Of a stretch of DNA of 64,000 nt, positions 61,501 to 63,677 are shown in pieces; position 1 is the stretch's first letter, and each line of letters opens with the position of its first letter. Position numbers and translations under genes: made by a program. Origin of the DNA: Micropterus salmoides (lineage: Eukaryota > Chordata > Actinopteri > Centrarchiformes > Centrarchidae); the NCBI RefSeq assembly GCF_014851395.1, contig NW_024041373.1, positions 992,001-1,056,000 on the forward strand, written 5' to 3'. The notes under the pieces were generated by a model, which saw only the letters and a list, made by a program, of their open reading frames with translations, had not been told where the DNA came from and searched no databases.

Positions 61501-63677
61501 TCACAACCTCCCTGTTCCTGAGTTAATGGGTTGAATAATGGCCAAAAAGAGGGTTTCAGATGTTTTGGGATGGTGTTTTATGATGTCACAGTGTAGTTGA
61601 CCTGTGACTAGATATAAAATGCCATTTTTTAACTACCCTCATAAATTCTCAGCAAAAATTGTGAGGTCACAGTGACCTTTCACAACCAAGTTCAAGTCAG
61701 TTACTCTTTGAGCCAAATTTGAAGAAATTCATTATTGCTCTCATGGCTCTGAAACAGCTGGGCCAATCCCAAAGGCCCCAGACTCTTTATTGAGTTGTTA
61801 AGTTAGGGAAAACTTTATAAACTCTGTGAAAAACTGTCTGTGACAAATTTTTCATGATTTGTGACGTTTTGTCAATTTTAACCTTATTTCTTTCCTTGTG
61901 TAAAAACCATTGTGTCAGTTGCTCTATGTCTAGATAAATTAAATGCCTGCAGATTTAGCCCCCCTTTTAACTGGATCCATGTTTGATTTCAGTTTTCTTA
62001 TTCAGTATACAGCTCTATGTTTTGCTTTAAAGATTCAGCCTCAGGTGCTTTGACATTGCGTGTGGATCTTCTCAGCACAGGTGATGAATGTCCTTGGCTG
62101 TCAGATGAGAAATCTGTGTGTGTTTGTGTTTCAGATCCTGGCGTGTGTGTTTGTGTTTGAGATGCAGAATGGCTTCTGTTGGGTGATTCAACTCTTCAGC
62201 CTGGTTTGCACAGTCAAAGGATACTATGACCGTAAGTGCTTTAATAATAATAATAAAAATAATAATACACCACAACACTGACCATGTATACATTAGCAAT
62301 AGTATCTATATTACTCGAGCAAAAAGAAGCAGTTCTGCAGAATGCCTTTTTATCTTATGTGTCACTGTGTGTGTGTTTCTTTCCCTGACAGCGAAAGTAG
62401 TGAGTGGCAAAACCTGCAGCCTCCCAGTAGAAGAGGCCGGGATCATCTGGGACAGTATCTGTTTCCTCTTCCTGTTACTGCAGAGGAGGGTCTTCCTCAG
62501 TTTCTACTTCCTGCATGTGACGGCAGAGCTGCAGGCTTCTGCAAAACAGGCCTCAAGGTGAGAGACCATGTACCGATAACTGACTGAATGAAGCAGCTAA
62601 ATGAAAAGGACATATATCTATGTTACACGTGATTATGTATATTTAAATATACTGCAAATCACACAGTCTGAGAAAGAAAAATCAATCTTTTGTTGAACTC
62701 GTGTTCACGCTAAACCCCAAAACTGAGAAATAGAAAAAAAAGACATGATGTAAAACAAACCAAAAAGTTAAGAGCATTCAAGTTTATTTACTGTTTCAAC
62801 CACATGACACTGTCTCCTTCAGTGGATGGAGTTAGCTCTGACCTAAGTAGCAATTTAACAAGATATGGTGACATTTGTTATACTGTACATACAGGCACTA
62901 TAAAAAGTATAATTCATCATATTCTATTGTTTAAAAACATTGAATCATGGTAGATTTAATGTGGCTTTATTGACACTGATCAACAGGAAAAGATACTTTA
63001 ATGTCAAAGTGATCTTAATGAATTACAAATGTTCAATCCAAAATACACATTTGCATGCGTGTATATTCACCCCCTTTAAAAAGACACACCCAAAATTAAA
63101 AGTAAATTTAAGGTTCTAGAAGTCACATAATTGGCTAAATGTCACATTCGGTCTACTTTGCGTCAATGTTGTGAAACAATAAAACACAAAAACTTCAAAG
63201 GAGGGTGAACATGAGGTAACAATTTCATTATAATAGTAGTATCACTTCATTGGCTTTATGCTCCGTCCAATTAACATTATGGACAATGTAGCTTATAATG
63301 TTCTGTAACCGTGGGGCATTAGTATTGGCACTGTTGACACAAGGTTCATTTATACAACACAGGGTTGTAGAACAAAATGCAAGCTGTAGTCCCTTCCTGC
63401 AAAAGACAAAAGAGAAATGTATTATTTGTGCTACAGATGGCAGAAGATGCCAAATTTGTAACTGAAATTAATGTGAAACACTTTCTTTGTTAATTGAAAT
63501 GAATCTGCTGCAGGCACTGGCTCCCCAGTTACTTGCTAAAGGCTTGCTTTTATGACAAATGAAGTGACAGCTGTTTCTTCCTTCCAGGGGGTTTGAGCTC
63601 TTCAGAGCCAGTATCGTGAAGAACATTAAGTTCCACCAACAAGCTGAGAGGAAATCTCTGTCACAGCTTAAGAGATC
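2021..63677 (+). CDS. piezo1: Piezo-type mechanosensitive ion channel component 1, N-terminal half (29 coding exons, 3' incomplete)
   Basis: PIEZO1 is a homotrimeric plasma-membrane cation channel that opens in response to membrane tension. Joining the exons listed separately gives a continuous frame of about 1,363 codons. It matches vertebrate PIEZO1 along its whole length, for example CSPFILLYGLALCCLQYVWA, LPTTVGTMSLRQLGLD, MASCLSTVWVCVIIVCKMLY and CWVIQLFSLVCTVKGYYD. It covers the N-terminal blade (by homology helical units 1-7) and the first part of the beam. The C-terminal ~45%, with the pore and cap, is outside the window. The match is much closer to PIEZO1 than to my recollection of PIEZO2. 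Teleosts can carry more than one piezo1-like paralogue and I cannot tell which this is. Exon phases agree at every junction except the uncertain exon 8 and exon 17-19 boundaries discussed in their entries. Confidence 0.96.
4537..4575. repeat. (AC)n microsatellite
   Basis: An uninterrupted AC dinucleotide run of about 39 bases within intron 1. Confidence 0.95.
7008..7026. repeat. Short (GT)n run
   Basis: A GT dinucleotide run of about 19 bases within intron 1, followed by a slightly degenerate GT-rich continuation. Confidence 0.85.
8590..8795. mobile_element. MITE-like non-autonomous DNA transposon (~206 bp)
   Basis: The left end reads agccgtgtttccatc. The right end, reverse-complemented, reads agccatgtttccacc, giving an imperfect terminal inverted repeat of about 15 bp. 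The interior is AT-rich and shows no transposase. This is a typical teleost miniature inverted-repeat element. The 70-codon open frame across it is not a gene. Confidence 0.65.
9292..9350 (+). mobile_element. SINE/LINE 3' tail fragment
   Basis: The sequence gtaagtcgctttggatgaaa followed by agcgtcagctaaataactga and a TAATGTAATG-type tail matches the 3' end shared by many teleost tRNA-derived SINEs and L2-like LINEs. It ends in an A-rich run. The body of the element is not recognisable upstream. Confidence 0.65.
10106..10135. repeat. GA-rich microsatellite
   Basis: An imperfect GAGAGA run of about 30 bases in intron 1. Confidence 0.85.
10298..10359. repeat. Two-copy 31-bp tandem repeat
   Basis: Two near-identical adjacent units begin TGGTTGGATACGATACAACC, at 10298 and 10329. 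Within each unit GGTTG and CAACC are inverted relative to each other, so each can form a small hairpin. This looks like a recent local duplication in intron 1. Confidence 0.85.
11627..11825 (+). repeat. Dispersed teleost repeat ('aaatggact...aagcgcttta' type)
   Basis: The segment begins ggtaaatggactacagattt and continues through ataaagcgctttactggtct, a 'gaccactcaaagc' block and a closing 'gaattgaaccagcgaccc' block. This arrangement is highly repeated in fish genomes. The last block resembles a tRNA-type B box, so a SINE-like origin is possible. I cannot name the family with certainty. Confidence 0.6.
12418..12440. repeat. (TC)n microsatellite
   Basis: A CT dinucleotide run of about 23 bases in intron 1. 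Confidence 0.9.
14615..14675. repeat. (CA)n microsatellite, about 30 units
   Basis: A pure CA run of roughly 60 bases. The open frames through it on both strands encode only Thr-His or Val-Cys repeats and are not genes. It is likely to be length-polymorphic. Confidence 0.97.
16475..16882. mobile_element. Possible hAT-like MITE
   Basis: The left end (ccagaaatactcaacttac) and the reverse complement of the right end (gtagtgttcctcaacttac) share the motif 'ctcaacttac', a hAT-like imperfect inverted repeat. The interior shows no transposase. Boundaries and target duplication are unclear. Confidence 0.4.
18795..19462. mobile_element. Complete non-autonomous hAT-type transposon with 8-bp target duplication
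   Basis: The element begins TAGGGGTGTGCCAATAAATC and ends GCGATTCCCACCCCTA, so its ends are inverted copies (TAGGGGTG...). The 8-base sequence ATCAGGAC occurs immediately outside both ends (18787-18794 and 19463-19470), the target-site duplication length typical of hAT elements. The 668-bp interior is AT-rich, contains 'tcgatac/atcgta' subterminal repeats and encodes no transposase. Confidence 0.85.
21831..22024. mobile_element. MITE-like element (~194 bp)
   Basis: The left end ggcctttcagacagat and the reverse complement of the right end (ggacctttcagataa) form an inverted repeat. The interior is GC-richer than the surroundings, with 'gcactgctgcgcc' and 'ggcttgcgccacggc' blocks. No transposase is present. 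Confidence 0.55.
22396..22778. mobile_element. MITE-like element with 'cttttcc...ggaaaag' ends
   Basis: The left end cttttccattaccagtacca and the reverse complement of the right end (cttttccactgcacagtacc) are clearly related and continue into 'agctc', giving a terminal inverted repeat near 25 bp. The interior is markedly GC-rich (around 22620-22750), unlike its neighbourhood. This kind of element is abundant in fish genomes and encodes no protein. Confidence 0.7.
23635..23730 (+). CDS. piezo1: piezo1 coding exon 2 (residues 22-53)
   Basis: The exon completes the alanine split from exon 1 and reads ACLFRYNILSLVYFLYLLLL followed by PWFLCPNKHTIR. This aligns with human LLRFSGLSLVYLLFLLLLPW. It encodes a hydrophobic segment of the first blade unit and a following loop. 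Acceptor is tctttgcag|C and donor is CAGAG|gtaaga. The exon is 96 nt and runs phase 1 to phase 1. Confidence 0.95.
26841..26862. repeat. (CA)n microsatellite
   Basis: A CA dinucleotide run of about 22 bases in intron 2. Confidence 0.9.
28117..30350. mobile_element. Probable TTAA-type (Kolobok/piggyBac-like) non-autonomous element, 2.2 kb
   Basis: The left end is TTAA followed by aggggcaatatgtagttttc. The right end, reverse-complemented, is agggactatgtgtagttttt and is flanked by ATAA, one base different from TTAA. The inverted ends match over about 20 bp with few mismatches. No transposase frame is visible in the 2.2 kb interior, so this is either a large non-autonomous copy or two nested insertions. 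Confidence 0.55.
30495..30701 (+). repeat. Dispersed teleost repeat ending in (TGGA)n
   Basis: The segment contains 'gactctaaattgcccgtaag', 'cagccctgtgatagactggt' and 'gacttgtccagggt', then ends 'gagataatggatggatgg'. This order of blocks is one of the commonest interspersed repeats in fish genomes, with a TGGA tail that suggests retroposition. Family name not assigned. Confidence 0.65.
33438..33603 (+). CDS. piezo1: piezo1 coding exon 3 (residues 54-109)
   Basis: The exon encodes GHTGRFIKAVFCTSLLFVLA, HICFQTVLYTYPPLNIAIGD and NCSQWDTITRHIGLSR. It parallels human GHTGRLLRALLGLSLLFLVA and CSRWETLSRHIGVTR. It supplies a transmembrane helix of the first blade unit and an extracellular loop with a conserved cysteine and tryptophan. 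Acceptor is gtctttcag|GG and donor is TCCAG|gtatgt. It enters in phase 1 and leaves in phase 2. Confidence 0.95.
33604..33998 (+). other. Intron 3 of piezo1 (395 bp)
   Basis: A short intron with donor gtatgt and acceptor gtcttgcag. It is AT-rich, and nothing beyond the splice signals was seen. Confidence 0.9.
33999..34140 (+). CDS. piezo1: piezo1 coding exon 4 (residues 109-156)
   Basis: The exon encodes LPLDDPWSVLRLLCPDLGVC, MVALVTVILCSRLVRNREMV and AAANITS. It corresponds to human DIPNAIRLVAPDLGILVVSS and the following helix. 'PDLG' is the conserved turn before a transmembrane segment of the first blade unit. Acceptor is tcttgcag|G and donor is ACATCG|gtgagt. It ends in phase 0. A GT microsatellite starts eight bases inside the following intron. 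Confidence 0.94.
34149..34181. repeat. (GT)n microsatellite adjoining the exon 4 donor
   Basis: A GT run of about 33 bases that begins only eight bases after the last base of exon 4. GU-rich RNA at this position can bind splicing proteins such as CELF/TDP-43. That effect is inference. Confidence 0.95.
35601..35640. repeat. (TA)n microsatellite
   Basis: Twenty consecutive TA units in intron 4. The sequence is self-complementary. Confidence 0.95.
36002..36239 (+). CDS. piezo1: piezo1 coding exon 5 (residues 157-235), acidic loop
   Basis: The exon encodes a strongly acidic cytosolic loop followed by a basic amphipathic stretch and a helix. It begins LEGDPTDKTTDDE, with 11 consecutive glutamates, then EVSGDEDEEERSLTGEPDEE, then AKQLAERLKATARKVLRDLG and RILAVSLLALAG. 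The last part aligns with human GRVLAVTLLALAG. The human loop at this place is shorter in acidic residues (DDDERDVD). Acceptor is caccttag|C and donor is GGCTG|gtagga. It runs from phase 0 to phase 1. The serine-rich antisense frame is only the complement of the GAG/GAA run. Confidence 0.93.
36240..37134 (+). other. Intron 5 of piezo1 (895 bp)
   Basis: Contains a 5'-truncated LINE remnant starting about 25 bases after the donor (36264-36545). The remainder has no recognised feature. The acceptor is tctctcccag. Confidence 0.88.
36264..36545 (+). mobile_element. 5'-truncated non-LTR retrotransposon (LINE) 3' end
   Basis: The conceptual translation includes FYKSFIESVFTFSCICWYAS and NKVSSKIIGIQQ, the C-terminal end of the reverse-transcriptase ORF of teleost CR1/L2/Rex1-like LINEs. 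Downstream is a typical 3' tail (aattgcccctcggggacaaa, then taaagg) ending in TTGAAC tandem units. The copy is 5'-truncated, as is usual for these elements, and is oriented with the host gene. The exact clade is not certain. Confidence 0.75.
37135..37348 (+). CDS. piezo1: piezo1 coding exon 6 (residues 236-307)
   Basis: The exon encodes ITLPSAFSAIYFLLFIGVCT, WWACHLPMSSLGFNALCVMV and GFFTSGHMVCLYLYQSLLAQ, ending ALFPPHSLWA. It matches human IAHPSALSSVYLLLFLALCT and CTWWACHFPIS. It carries two to three transmembrane helices of the second blade unit with the invariant TWWACH motif. Acceptor is tctcccag|GC and donor is GCCAG|gtaaga. It runs from phase 1 to phase 2. LINE remnants in opposite orientation lie in the introns on either side. 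Confidence 0.96.
37349..42704 (+). other. Intron 6 of piezo1 (5.4 kb)
   Basis: Contains an antisense LINE remnant (37495-38475). The rest (38.5-42.7 kb) is mostly AT-rich sequence with repeat-like blocks and no gene. A good-looking splice acceptor at 40291 precedes sequence that does not support an exon. Donor is gtaaga and acceptor is cctgtctag. Confidence 0.85.
37495..38475 (-). mobile_element. Antisense LINE remnant with reverse-transcriptase segments
   Basis: Read on the minus strand, the segment around 38410-38030 encodes NTRAPQGCVLSPLLFTLYT, the RT motif region, and CSENNLLLNDSKTKELIFDF. A second frame near 37919-37600 encodes KKAKFLRQVLVSVYRGATES, the region after the RT core. The pieces lie in different frames and the usual catalytic aspartate motif (FADD-like) is degraded, so it is a dead copy. 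It resembles CR1/Rex1-like teleost LINEs and ends near 37495 in a TACCTTG-repeat tail. Confidence 0.8.
42705..42876 (+). CDS. piezo1: piezo1 coding exon 7 (residues 307-364)
   Basis: The exon encodes LFGLKDIIIPGNCSSPYDLN, LNADHDWPVYVNPGILFLLY and ITIATVIKTGCHGAPNQ. It aligns with human VLGLKDFVGPTNCSSPHALV and LDWPVYASPGVLLLL. The NCSSP sequence is a conserved glycosylation-type motif in an extracellular loop, and DWPVY precedes a transmembrane helix. Acceptor is cctgtctag|A and donor is AACCAG|gtatct. It runs from phase 2 to phase 0. Confidence 0.96.
42877..44197 (+). other. Intron 7 of piezo1 (about 1.3 kb)
   Basis: Donor gtatct. The 3' end is uncertain because several AG acceptors precede exon 8 (see exon 8). 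No gene or mobile element was firmly identified. The A-rich, repeat-like stretch around 43250-43640 encodes nothing recognisable. Confidence 0.75.
44198..44236. repeat. (CAG)13 trinucleotide repeat inside exon 8
   Basis: Thirteen perfect CAG units that encode polyglutamine in the piezo1 frame. The repeat sits at or very near the 3' splice site of the exon. Such runs are prone to length change between individuals. Confidence 0.95.
44198..44320 (+). CDS. piezo1: piezo1 coding exon 8, polyglutamine loop (about residues 365-405)
   Basis: In the frame set by exons 7 and 9 this exon reads 13 glutamines followed by GNREELKEEMVELRSWNQQK and DNHEDDTQ. It parallels the human cytosolic loop RKEAAKGYEARELELAELDQ. 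The donor is ACACAG|gtaaac in phase 0. The start is uncertain. Frame is kept only by an acceptor at AAG|CAG (44198), within the CAG run itself, or at 44165 (adding SVFVFSRLRRK). The textbook acceptors before 44163, 44182 and 44185 shift the frame into an early stop. The CAG run is 39 bases and may be length-variable. Confidence 0.75.
44321..45648 (+). other. Intron 8 of piezo1 (1.3 kb)
   Basis: Donor gtaaac and acceptor gtgtttcag. The middle (about 44.7-45.3 kb) looks repeat-like, but no element boundary could be fixed. No exon was found. Confidence 0.85.
45649..45721 (+). CDS. piezo1: piezo1 coding exon 9 (about residues 406-430)
   Basis: The exon encodes LMLQSVGAENSSGGTVAAES followed by QPDL. 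It is a poorly conserved part of the cytosolic loop, corresponding in position to the human 'CIVHELTGQSS' region. It was accepted because it has a good acceptor (gtgtttcag|C), a usable donor (TCTGG|gtatcc) and the right phases (0 to 1) to join exons 8 and 10. Sequence similarity alone would not identify it. Confidence 0.8.
45722..47585 (+). other. Intron 9 of piezo1 (1.9 kb)
   Basis: Donor gtatcc and acceptor ttttggcag. It is AT-rich with no recognised gene. The donor's GTATCC start is reminiscent of a U12-type site, but no matching branch motif was seen before the acceptor. Confidence 0.85.
47586..47689 (+). CDS. piezo1: piezo1 coding exon 10 (about residues 430-464)
   Basis: The exon encodes VCNAPSGQQSESPFFLLGKV followed by VMQQSYVCALIAMM. 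The last part is nearly identical to human LIMDQSYVCALIAMM, the first half of a transmembrane helix of the third blade unit. Acceptor is tttggcag|GT and donor is ATGATG|gtaact. It runs from phase 1 to phase 0. Confidence 0.95.
47690..48206 (+). other. Intron 10 of piezo1 (517 bp)
   Basis: Donor gtaact and acceptor gttgttcag. It is AT-rich with nothing recognised apart from the splice signals. Confidence 0.9.
48207..48286 (+). CDS. piezo1: piezo1 coding exon 11 (about residues 465-491)
   Basis: The exon encodes VWSITYHSWLTFVLLLWACL followed by IWILRA, virtually the human sequence VWSITYHSWLTFVLLLWACL. It finishes one transmembrane helix and supplies the next, in the third blade unit. Acceptor is tgttcag|G and donor is GCCAG|gtactg. 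It runs from phase 0 to phase 2. Only 263 bases of intron separate it from exon 12. Confidence 0.97.
48550..48730 (+). CDS. piezo1: piezo1 coding exon 12 (about residues 491-551)
   Basis: The exon encodes RRHAATLCSPFILLYGLALC, CLQYVWAMELQPELPTTVGT and MSLRQLGLDRAQYPCLRLGA. It matches human CSPCILLYGMTLCCLRYVWA and LPTTLGPVSLRQLGLE almost throughout. It carries a transmembrane helix and the conserved loop 'ELPTT..SLRQLGL'. Acceptor is tttttgcag|A and donor is GCCATG|gtaaga. It runs from phase 2 to phase 0. Confidence 0.98.
48731..49370 (+). other. Intron 12 of piezo1 (640 bp)
   Basis: Donor gtaaga and acceptor tctctccag with a strong pyrimidine tract. No other feature was seen. Confidence 0.9.
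49371..49476 (+). CDS. piezo1: piezo1 coding exon 13 (about residues 552-587)
   Basis: The exon encodes LLFTLTFWLLVRQSVKENFS followed by MKRKLATPLQEVTTG. It aligns with human LLYTLTFWLLLRQFVKEKLL. It gives a transmembrane helix followed by a basic cytosolic segment. The acceptor is tctccag|C. The donor GGAG|gtcttt departs from consensus after the GT, but its phase (1) fits exon 14 exactly. A CA microsatellite starts 16 bases into the next intron. Confidence 0.93.
49493..49537. repeat. (CA)n microsatellite next to the exon 13 donor
   Basis: A pure CA run of about 45 bases starting 16 bases after the end of exon 13. Intronic CA runs close to weak donors are known binding sites for hnRNP L. Here that role is inferred. 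Confidence 0.96.
49913..50677. mobile_element. TTAA-flanked MITE (Kolobok/piggyBac-like), 765 bp with target sites
   Basis: The left end is TTAA followed by agaggtggtattatgc. The reverse complement of the right end is TTAA followed by agaggtggtattctgc, a nearly perfect 16-bp inverted repeat with the TTAA target on both sides. No transposase frame lies inside, so it is a non-autonomous element. Assignment to Kolobok rather than piggyBac is inference. Confidence 0.82.
51411..51592 (+). CDS. piezo1: piezo1 coding exon 14 (about residues 587-647)
   Basis: The exon encodes EGAANESVLKVLGGMVMSCY, AKYWIYVCGGMFIMVSFAGK and LVGYKIIYMLLFLLCLCLYQ. It matches human VYAKYWIYVCAGMFIVVSFA and YKIVYMFLFLLCLTLFQ. 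It carries two transmembrane helices of the fourth blade unit. By homology this is where the resolved part of the mouse Piezo1 structure starts. The acceptor is cttgtcag|AA. The donor TATCAG|gtcccc is weak, but phase 0 fits exon 15. Confidence 0.96.
51787..51935 (+). CDS. piezo1: piezo1 coding exon 15 (about residues 648-697)
   Basis: The exon encodes VYYSLWRRLLKIFWGLVVAY, TMLVLISIYTYQFEDFPGYW and RNFTGFTEE. It is nearly identical to human VYYSLWRKLLKAFWWLVVAY and QFQDFPAYWRNLTGFTDEQ. It carries one transmembrane helix preceded by a conserved amphipathic segment. Acceptor is acttcccag|G and donor is GAACA|gtgcgt. It runs from phase 0 to phase 2. Confidence 0.97.
51936..52296 (+). other. Intron 15 of piezo1 (361 bp)
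   Basis: Donor gtgcgt and acceptor cgtccccag after a C-rich tract. Nothing else was seen. Confidence 0.9.
52297..52455 (+). CDS. piezo1: piezo1 coding exon 16 (about residues 697-750)
   Basis: The exon encodes LAAIGLETFALSELFTSILI, PGFFLLACILQLHYFHKPFM and RITDLEHVAPIH. It aligns with human LGLEQFSVSELFSSILVPGF and ACILQLHYFHRPFM. It completes the fourth blade unit and leads into a long, variable cytosolic loop. Acceptor is gtccccag|G and donor is CACAA|gtaaca. It runs from phase 2 to phase 2. Confidence 0.97.
52456..53371 (+). other. Intron 16 of piezo1 (916 bp)
   Basis: Donor gtaaca and acceptor ctgcctccag. An alternative in-frame acceptor lies 15 bases upstream (exon start 53357). No repeats of note apart from a G-run near 52493-52503. 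Confidence 0.82.
53372..53478 (+). CDS. piezo1: piezo1 coding exon 17, variable acidic loop (about residues 750-786)
   Basis: The exon encodes KKIRERSEQIGSGNVGVDFE followed by EEDLVTNVDEESEDE. It occupies the position of the human acidic loop after HYFHRPFMQLTDMEH, where sequence is poorly conserved but rich in glutamate. The acceptor ctgcctccag|A was preferred because its pyrimidine tract is best. The alternative at 53357 adds five residues (HSASR) and keeps frame. The donor is GACGAAG|gtaaaa in phase 1. The upstream frame extending to 53208 is intron read-through. Confidence 0.82.
53479..54029 (+). other. Intron 17 of piezo1 (551 bp) containing a possible cassette exon
   Basis: If spliced from exon 17 directly to 54030 the frame is kept (..SEDE-A-VLTPSKWGL). 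The intron contains the candidate cassette exon at 53763-53817, described separately. Otherwise it is AT-rich with no recognised element. Confidence 0.75.
53763..53817 (+). CDS. piezo1: Candidate alternative cassette exon 18 of piezo1 (55 nt)
   Basis: It has an acceptor (aataattacag|C) and a good donor (TTTGA|gtaaga). Entering in phase 1 it reads DTEKNDGVGGVALDVNF and leaves in phase 2. Joined to the main exon 19 acceptor (54030) it would hit a stop after five codons. Joined to the alternative acceptor at 54046 (ACCCAG|T) it continues in frame into KWGLVV. The reading is acidic like its neighbours. No homology evidence was used, so transcription is needed to confirm it. Confidence 0.45.
54030..54196 (+). 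CDS. piezo1: piezo1 coding exon 19 (about residues 786-841)
   Basis: The exon encodes VLTPSKWGLVVDRLLVLSGR, FSDILTKIQVFLWRLLELHI and LKMVAFFSVWVALEE. It matches human KWGLVAERLLELAAGFSDVL and LRRLLELHVFKLVALYTVWV. It gives an amphipathic cytosolic helix followed by a transmembrane helix of the fifth blade unit. Main acceptor is cactcag|CG in phase 1. A second usable acceptor lies 16 bases further in, at 54046, in phase 2. The donor is GAAGAG|gtaaag in phase 0. Confidence 0.94.
54197..54878 (+). other. Intron 19 of piezo1 (682 bp)
   Basis: Donor gtaaag and acceptor tttgtccgtag. No other feature was recognised. The antisense 91-codon frame at 54454-54729 shows no domain. Confidence 0.88.
54879..55055 (+). 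CDS. piezo1: piezo1 coding exon 20 (about residues 842-900)
   Basis: The exon encodes PSVMNLVLVVLWSLAMPYGR, FRPMASCLSTVWVCVIIVCK and MLYQLSVVNPAEYSSNCSL. It is nearly identical to human SVMNLLLVVLWAFALPYPRF and STVWTCVIIVCKMLYQLKVV. It carries two transmembrane helices of the fifth blade unit, and YSSNCS is a conserved extracellular sequence. Acceptor is gtccgtag|C and donor is AGCCTG|gtaaga. It is 59 codons, phase 0 at both ends. Confidence 0.98.
55056..57318 (+). other. Intron 20 of piezo1 (2.3 kb)
   Basis: Contains a dispersed-repeat fragment near 55211-55325. The remainder shows no gene or clear element. Donor gtaaga and acceptor ttctcacag. Confidence 0.86.
55211..55325 (+). repeat. Dispersed-repeat fragment with a tRNA B-box-like core
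   Basis: It includes 'agctagggttcaaacccgct' and 'gagccacagccgcccc', a block resembling the 3' portion of the repeat at 11627-11825. The GGTTCAAACCC core is what a Pol III B box looks like, but no full tRNA-related structure is visible. Confidence 0.45.
57319..57444 (+). CDS. piezo1: piezo1 coding exon 21 (about residues 901-942)
   Basis: The exon encodes PLENETNMSPEEISNSPLYM followed by EPVDPAKWFGIRKDATVLGY and SK. It aligns with human TNLLPTEISQSLLYRGPVDP and ANWFGVRKG. It is an extracellular loop containing the conserved PVDPAxWFGxRK motif and an N-linked glycosylation sequon (NET). Acceptor is tctcacag|C and donor is AGCAAG|gtatgc. It is 42 codons, phase 0 at both ends. Confidence 0.96.
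57445..57806 (+). other. Intron 21 of piezo1 (362 bp)
   Basis: Donor gtatgc and acceptor tttttttgcag with a strong pyrimidine tract. No other feature was seen. Confidence 0.9.
57807..58007 (+). CDS. piezo1: piezo1 coding exon 22 (about residues 943-1009)
   Basis: The exon encodes NHLIVLMLLVFEATVYRHQA, HHYRQLQRSPPTIPTLFPSA, TRDTLDQGLIPCLKYLLNYT and FYKFGLE. It matches human NHLQVLLLLVFEAIVYRRQE and LKYFINFFFYKFGLE. It has a transmembrane helix, a cytosolic basic linker, and an amphipathic helix leading into the next membrane segment. Acceptor is tttttgcag|A and donor is TTAGAG|gtaaaa. It is 67 codons, phase 0 at both ends. Confidence 0.97.
58136..58340 (+). CDS. piezo1: piezo1 coding exon 23 (about residues 1010-1078)
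   Basis: The exon encodes ICFLMTVNVIGQRMNFMVII, HGCWLVAILVRRRRAAIARI, WPKYCLFLSIFMIYQYLLCV and GIPPALCI. It is almost identical to human ICFLMAVNVIGQRMNFLVTL and YQYLLCLGMPPALCI. It carries transmembrane helices of the sixth blade unit separated by the basic RRRRAAIARIWP loop. Acceptor is tttttgaag|A (128-nt intron 22) and donor is TATAG|gttagt. It runs from phase 0 to phase 1. Confidence 0.98.
58341..58979 (+). other. Intron 23 of piezo1 (639 bp)
   Basis: Donor gttagt and acceptor gtcctgtag. It is AT-rich with no recognised element. Confidence 0.9.
58980..59084 (+). CDS. piezo1: piezo1 coding exon 24 (about residues 1078-1113)
   Basis: The exon encodes DYPWRWNIPVLMNSALIKWI followed by YLPDFYTVPNSKNLI. 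It aligns with human DYPWRWSRAVPMNSALIKWL and YLPDFFRAPNSTNLI. It is a loop with the invariant DYPWRW and SALIKW..LPDF motifs. Acceptor is tcctgtag|AC and donor is CATAG|gtcagt. It runs from phase 1 to phase 1. Confidence 0.98.
59085..60258 (+). other. Intron 24 of piezo1 (1.2 kb)
   Basis: Donor gtcagt and acceptor tgtccacag. It carries an imperfect GAT/GAC trinucleotide run at 60199-60233 near its 3' end. A 79-codon frame at 59292-59531 follows an AG acceptor-like site but has no PIEZO similarity. Confidence 0.88.
60199..60233. repeat. Imperfect (GAT/GAC)n trinucleotide repeat
   Basis: Eleven GAT or GAC units in intron 24, ending about 25 bases before exon 25. It displaces the usual pyrimidine tract of that acceptor. 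The poly-Asp frame is not connected in phase to exon 24. Confidence 0.9.
60259..60415 (+). CDS. piezo1: piezo1 coding exon 25 (about residues 1113-1165)
   Basis: The exon encodes ADFVLLMCASQQWKVFECER, TEDWMVQAGENTDDPDPMEG and RPFNPAPNFINC. It matches human SDFLLLLCASQQWQVFSAER and the 'PNFIHCRSYLDM' junction. It is a membrane-associated helix followed by a cytosolic or extracellular linker. The 'DDPDPMEGRPFNP' stretch is lineage-variable. Acceptor is tgtccacag|CG and donor is CTGCAG|gtaaat. It runs from phase 1 to phase 2. Confidence 0.97.
60602..60845 (+). CDS. piezo1: piezo1 coding exon 26 (about residues 1165-1246)
   Basis: The exon encodes SYLDMAKVLVFRHLFWFVLS, VVFITGATRISVFGLGYLLA, CFFFLLFGTQLLVKPSRTRL and ALWDCLIIYNVAVIISKNML. 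It is nearly identical to human VFVTGATRISIFGLGYLLAC and WDCLILYNVTVIISKNMLS. It contains three transmembrane helices of the seventh blade unit. Acceptor is cctcttctag|G (186-nt intron 25) and donor is TTATCA|gtaagt. It runs from phase 2 to phase 0. Confidence 0.98.
61438..61452. promoter_or_regulatory. Perfect consensus estrogen-response-element palindrome, copy 1
   Basis: AGGTCACAGTGACCT is a perfect inverted repeat of the nuclear-receptor half-site with a 3-base spacer, the same sequence as the classical vitellogenin A2 ERE. Its presence is directly visible. Binding or activity is unknown, and it sits in repeat-like intronic DNA. Confidence 0.45.
61664..61678. promoter_or_regulatory. Perfect consensus estrogen-response-element palindrome, copy 2
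   Basis: A second exact AGGTCACAGTGACCT, 226 bases after the first and in similar surrounding sequence (gaggtcacagtgaccttt). The two copies probably derive from an internal duplication within a dispersed repeat. Function is unknown. Confidence 0.45.
62135..62231 (+). CDS. piezo1: piezo1 coding exon 27 (about residues 1247-1279)
   Basis: The exon encodes ILACVFVFEMQNGFCWVIQL followed by FSLVCTVKGYYD. It matches human LACVFVEQMQTGFCWVIQLF and VCTVKGYYD. It is a transmembrane and loop region closing the seventh blade unit. Acceptor is gtgtttcag|A and donor is GACC|gtaagt. It runs from phase 0 to phase 1. Intron 27, which follows, is only 160 nt and has a TAATAA-type repeat near its start. Confidence 0.98.
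62392..62557 (+). CDS. piezo1: piezo1 coding exon 28 (about residues 1279-1334)
   Basis: The exon encodes PKVVSGKTCSLPVEEAGIIW, DSICFLFLLLQRRVFLSFYF and LHVTAELQASAKQAS. It is closely similar to human CLLPVEEAGIIWDSVCFFFL and LLQRRVFLSHYYLHVRADLQ. It carries the last transmembrane helix before the beam and the beginning of the cytosolic helix. Acceptor is ccctgacag|CG and donor is TCAAG|gtgaga. It runs from phase 1 to phase 2. Confidence 0.98.
62558..63587 (+). other. Intron 28 of piezo1 (1.0 kb)
   Basis: Donor gtgaga and acceptor ccttccag. It is AT-rich with no recognised gene or element. Confidence 0.9.
63588..63677 (+). CDS. piezo1: piezo1 coding exon 29, start of the beam (about residues 1334-1363)
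   Basis: The exon encodes GFELFRASIVKNIKFHQQAE followed by RKSLSQLKR. It corresponds to human SIDFHRRIEEKSLAQLKRQ. This is the first part of the long intracellular beam helix that couples the blade to the pore in Piezo1. Acceptor is ccttccag|G and donor is GATC|gtaagt. It runs from phase 2 to phase 2. The next exon, expected to begin with a continuation like 'QMERI', is not within the window. Confidence 0.97.
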